Shown here piece after piece: positions 32,415 through 33,135 of a stretch of DNA of 33,135 bases (position 1 is its first letter; each line of letters starts with the position of its first letter). The position numbers and the translations under genes were made by a program. Source of the DNA: Herpetosiphonaceae bacterium (GTDB taxonomy: Bacteria; Chloroflexota; Chloroflexia; Chloroflexales; Kallotenuaceae); NCBI GenBank assembly GCA_013821605.1, contig JACDGP010000056.1:1-33135 (forward strand), in the 5' to 3' direction. The notes below the pieces were generated by a model that saw only the letters and a program-made list of their open reading frames with translations, searched no databases and was not told where the DNA came from.

Positions 32415-32443
32415 TTGCTCCACGCGGAACTCTGGACTAATAC
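32415..32443 (+). promoter_or_regulatory. Candidate promoter of the SRPBCC gene
   Basis: TTGCTC (32415-32420), a 17-nt spacer, and TAATAC (32438-32443) fit a sigma-70 type -35/-10 pair, about 48 nt before the start codon at 32491. It lies in the divergent gap of 32329-32490. Confidence 0.4.
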
Positions 32444-32490
32444 AGAGACGAAGCTGTAGAGCGGCCATTGTCGTATAGAGGAGAAATTGC

Positions 32491-33135
32491 ATGGCATCGA
32501 CAACGCGAGATATCCCGGTCCAGGGACCGCACGGCACGCAAGGGCTGGGACATGAAACGACCAACATTGGCATGGGTGAGCGCTGGATCTCCGCTGTAGG
32601 TGGTGGCGCACTGCTCGCCTACGGCATGCTACGCCGTGATCGCTCGAGCATTGCGACTGCGATCGCAGGTGGAACGCTCGTTATACGCGGTCTCACTGGT
32701 CGCTCGTTGCTCTACCGCTTAGTCGGTTTCAACCAGGTCGGCGGCACCTACCCCAGCGTGCAAAAATCAAAGACCATCAACCGCTCGGCGGAAGAGCTCT
32801 TCCGCTACTGGCGCAACTTCGAAAACTTGCCGCGCTTTATGGATCACCTCCAATCCGTCCGCACGACTGGTCACAAGACCTCACACTGGGTCGCCAAGGC
32901 CCCTCTCGGCTCCTCGGTCGAGTGGGACGCCGAGATCGTTGACGAGCGACCAAATGAACTTATCGCCTGCCGCTCGCTTCCGGGTGCCGATGTCTACAAT
33001 GCTGGCTCAGTGCGCTTCGAGCAGCTCCCCGAGGACCGTGGGACGGAACTACATGTCACGTTCGAGTATAACCCACCGGCCGGCTTCGTTGGTGCCCTGG
33101 TGGCGAAGCTCTTTGGTGAGGAGCCCAACCTGCAG
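32491..33135 (+). CDS. SRPBCC/cyclase-like membrane protein (partial at window end)
   Basis: The frame stays open from ATG 32491 to the window end (215 codons), so the 3' end is missing. AGGAGA at 32479-32484 lies six bases before the start. The N-terminal part has ERWISAVGGGALLAYGMLRRD and AIAGGTLVIRGLTGRSLLYR, a DUF2892-like hydrophobic segment that should sit in the membrane. The second part starts at about residue 90 with SVQKSKTINRSAEELFRYWRNF and ENLPRFMDHLQSV. This is the polyketide cyclase/dehydrase-type SRPBCC ligand-binding fold. Family members are often stress-linked in bacteria, but the ligand here is unknown. It follows the methyltransferase gene divergently. Confidence 0.84.
   Translation, partial: MASTTRDIPVQGPHGTQGLGHETTNIGMGERWISAVGGGALLAYGMLRRDRSSIATAIAGGTLVIRGLTGRSLLYRLVGFNQVGGTYPSVQKSKTINRSAEELFRYWRNFENLPRFMDHLQSVRTTGHKTSHWVAKAPLGSSVEWDAEIVDERPNELIACRSLPGADVYNAGSVRFEQLPEDRGTELHVTFEYNPPAGFVGALVAKLFGEEPNLQ

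Overview
The window is 33 kb of dense bacterial chromosome with GC above 50%. The gene set suggests a member of the Chloroflexota. It combines MutS2, a long transaldolase, PRC-barrel and ferritin-like stress proteins, a poxvirus-type topoisomerase IB, and a large glycosylation locus with a heptose pathway. That placement is inferred from protein character and cannot be fixed to a species here. No rRNA, tRNA, CRISPR array, insertion sequence or phage gene was seen. No gap between genes reaches 300 bases. The largest are 2563-2824, 15407-15650 and 10657-10835.

Layout. 61-2562 is mutS2. 2825-3994 is transaldolase, followed by a long hairpin. 4118-6160 is a three-gene plus-strand unit: a small membrane protein, a lipoprotein ending in a lamin-tail domain, and a short Pro-rich protein. 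9777-6172 is a tightly coupled minus-strand unit: a DUF2227 putative metal-binding protein, an AlbA_2/HATPase regulator and two RNA-methyltransferase-like proteins. 9895-13939 resembles a general-stress neighbourhood: a Gln/Gly-rich protein, a FMN-binding stress protein, a ferritin-like protein, a PRC-barrel protein with a previously easy-to-miss 42-residue membrane protein in front of it, and a disordered hydrophilic protein.

13949-26480 is the core of the window. A bifunctional heptose kinase/adenylyltransferase (hldE) is divergent from a CdaR-like regulator. These are followed by a ten-gene plus-strand operon: gmhB, three GT9 heptosyltransferase-like genes, two GT4 genes, one GT2 gene, a short-chain dehydrogenase, a HddA-like heptose 7-phosphate kinase and gmhA. 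Most junctions overlap or nearly touch (ATGA, GTGA, TGATG). Together these can turn sedoheptulose 7-phosphate into an activated D,D-heptose and transfer it. Transaldolase upstream handles the same sugar phosphate.

A minus-strand topoisomerase IB gene separates this operon from two large tandem paralogous glycosyltransferases (27698-31572). Each has an N-terminal GT2 domain and a second, GT4/GT-B-looking half. A GT-locus-type SAM methyltransferase follows on the minus strand, then a SRPBCC/cyclase-like membrane protein that runs off the window end.

The most interesting points are a full heptose-activation and transfer set in a probable non-LPS lineage, kinases of both the ADP and GDP routes in one locus, an NSGH variant of the HldE nucleotidyltransferase motif, and the duplicated two-domain glycosyltransferases.
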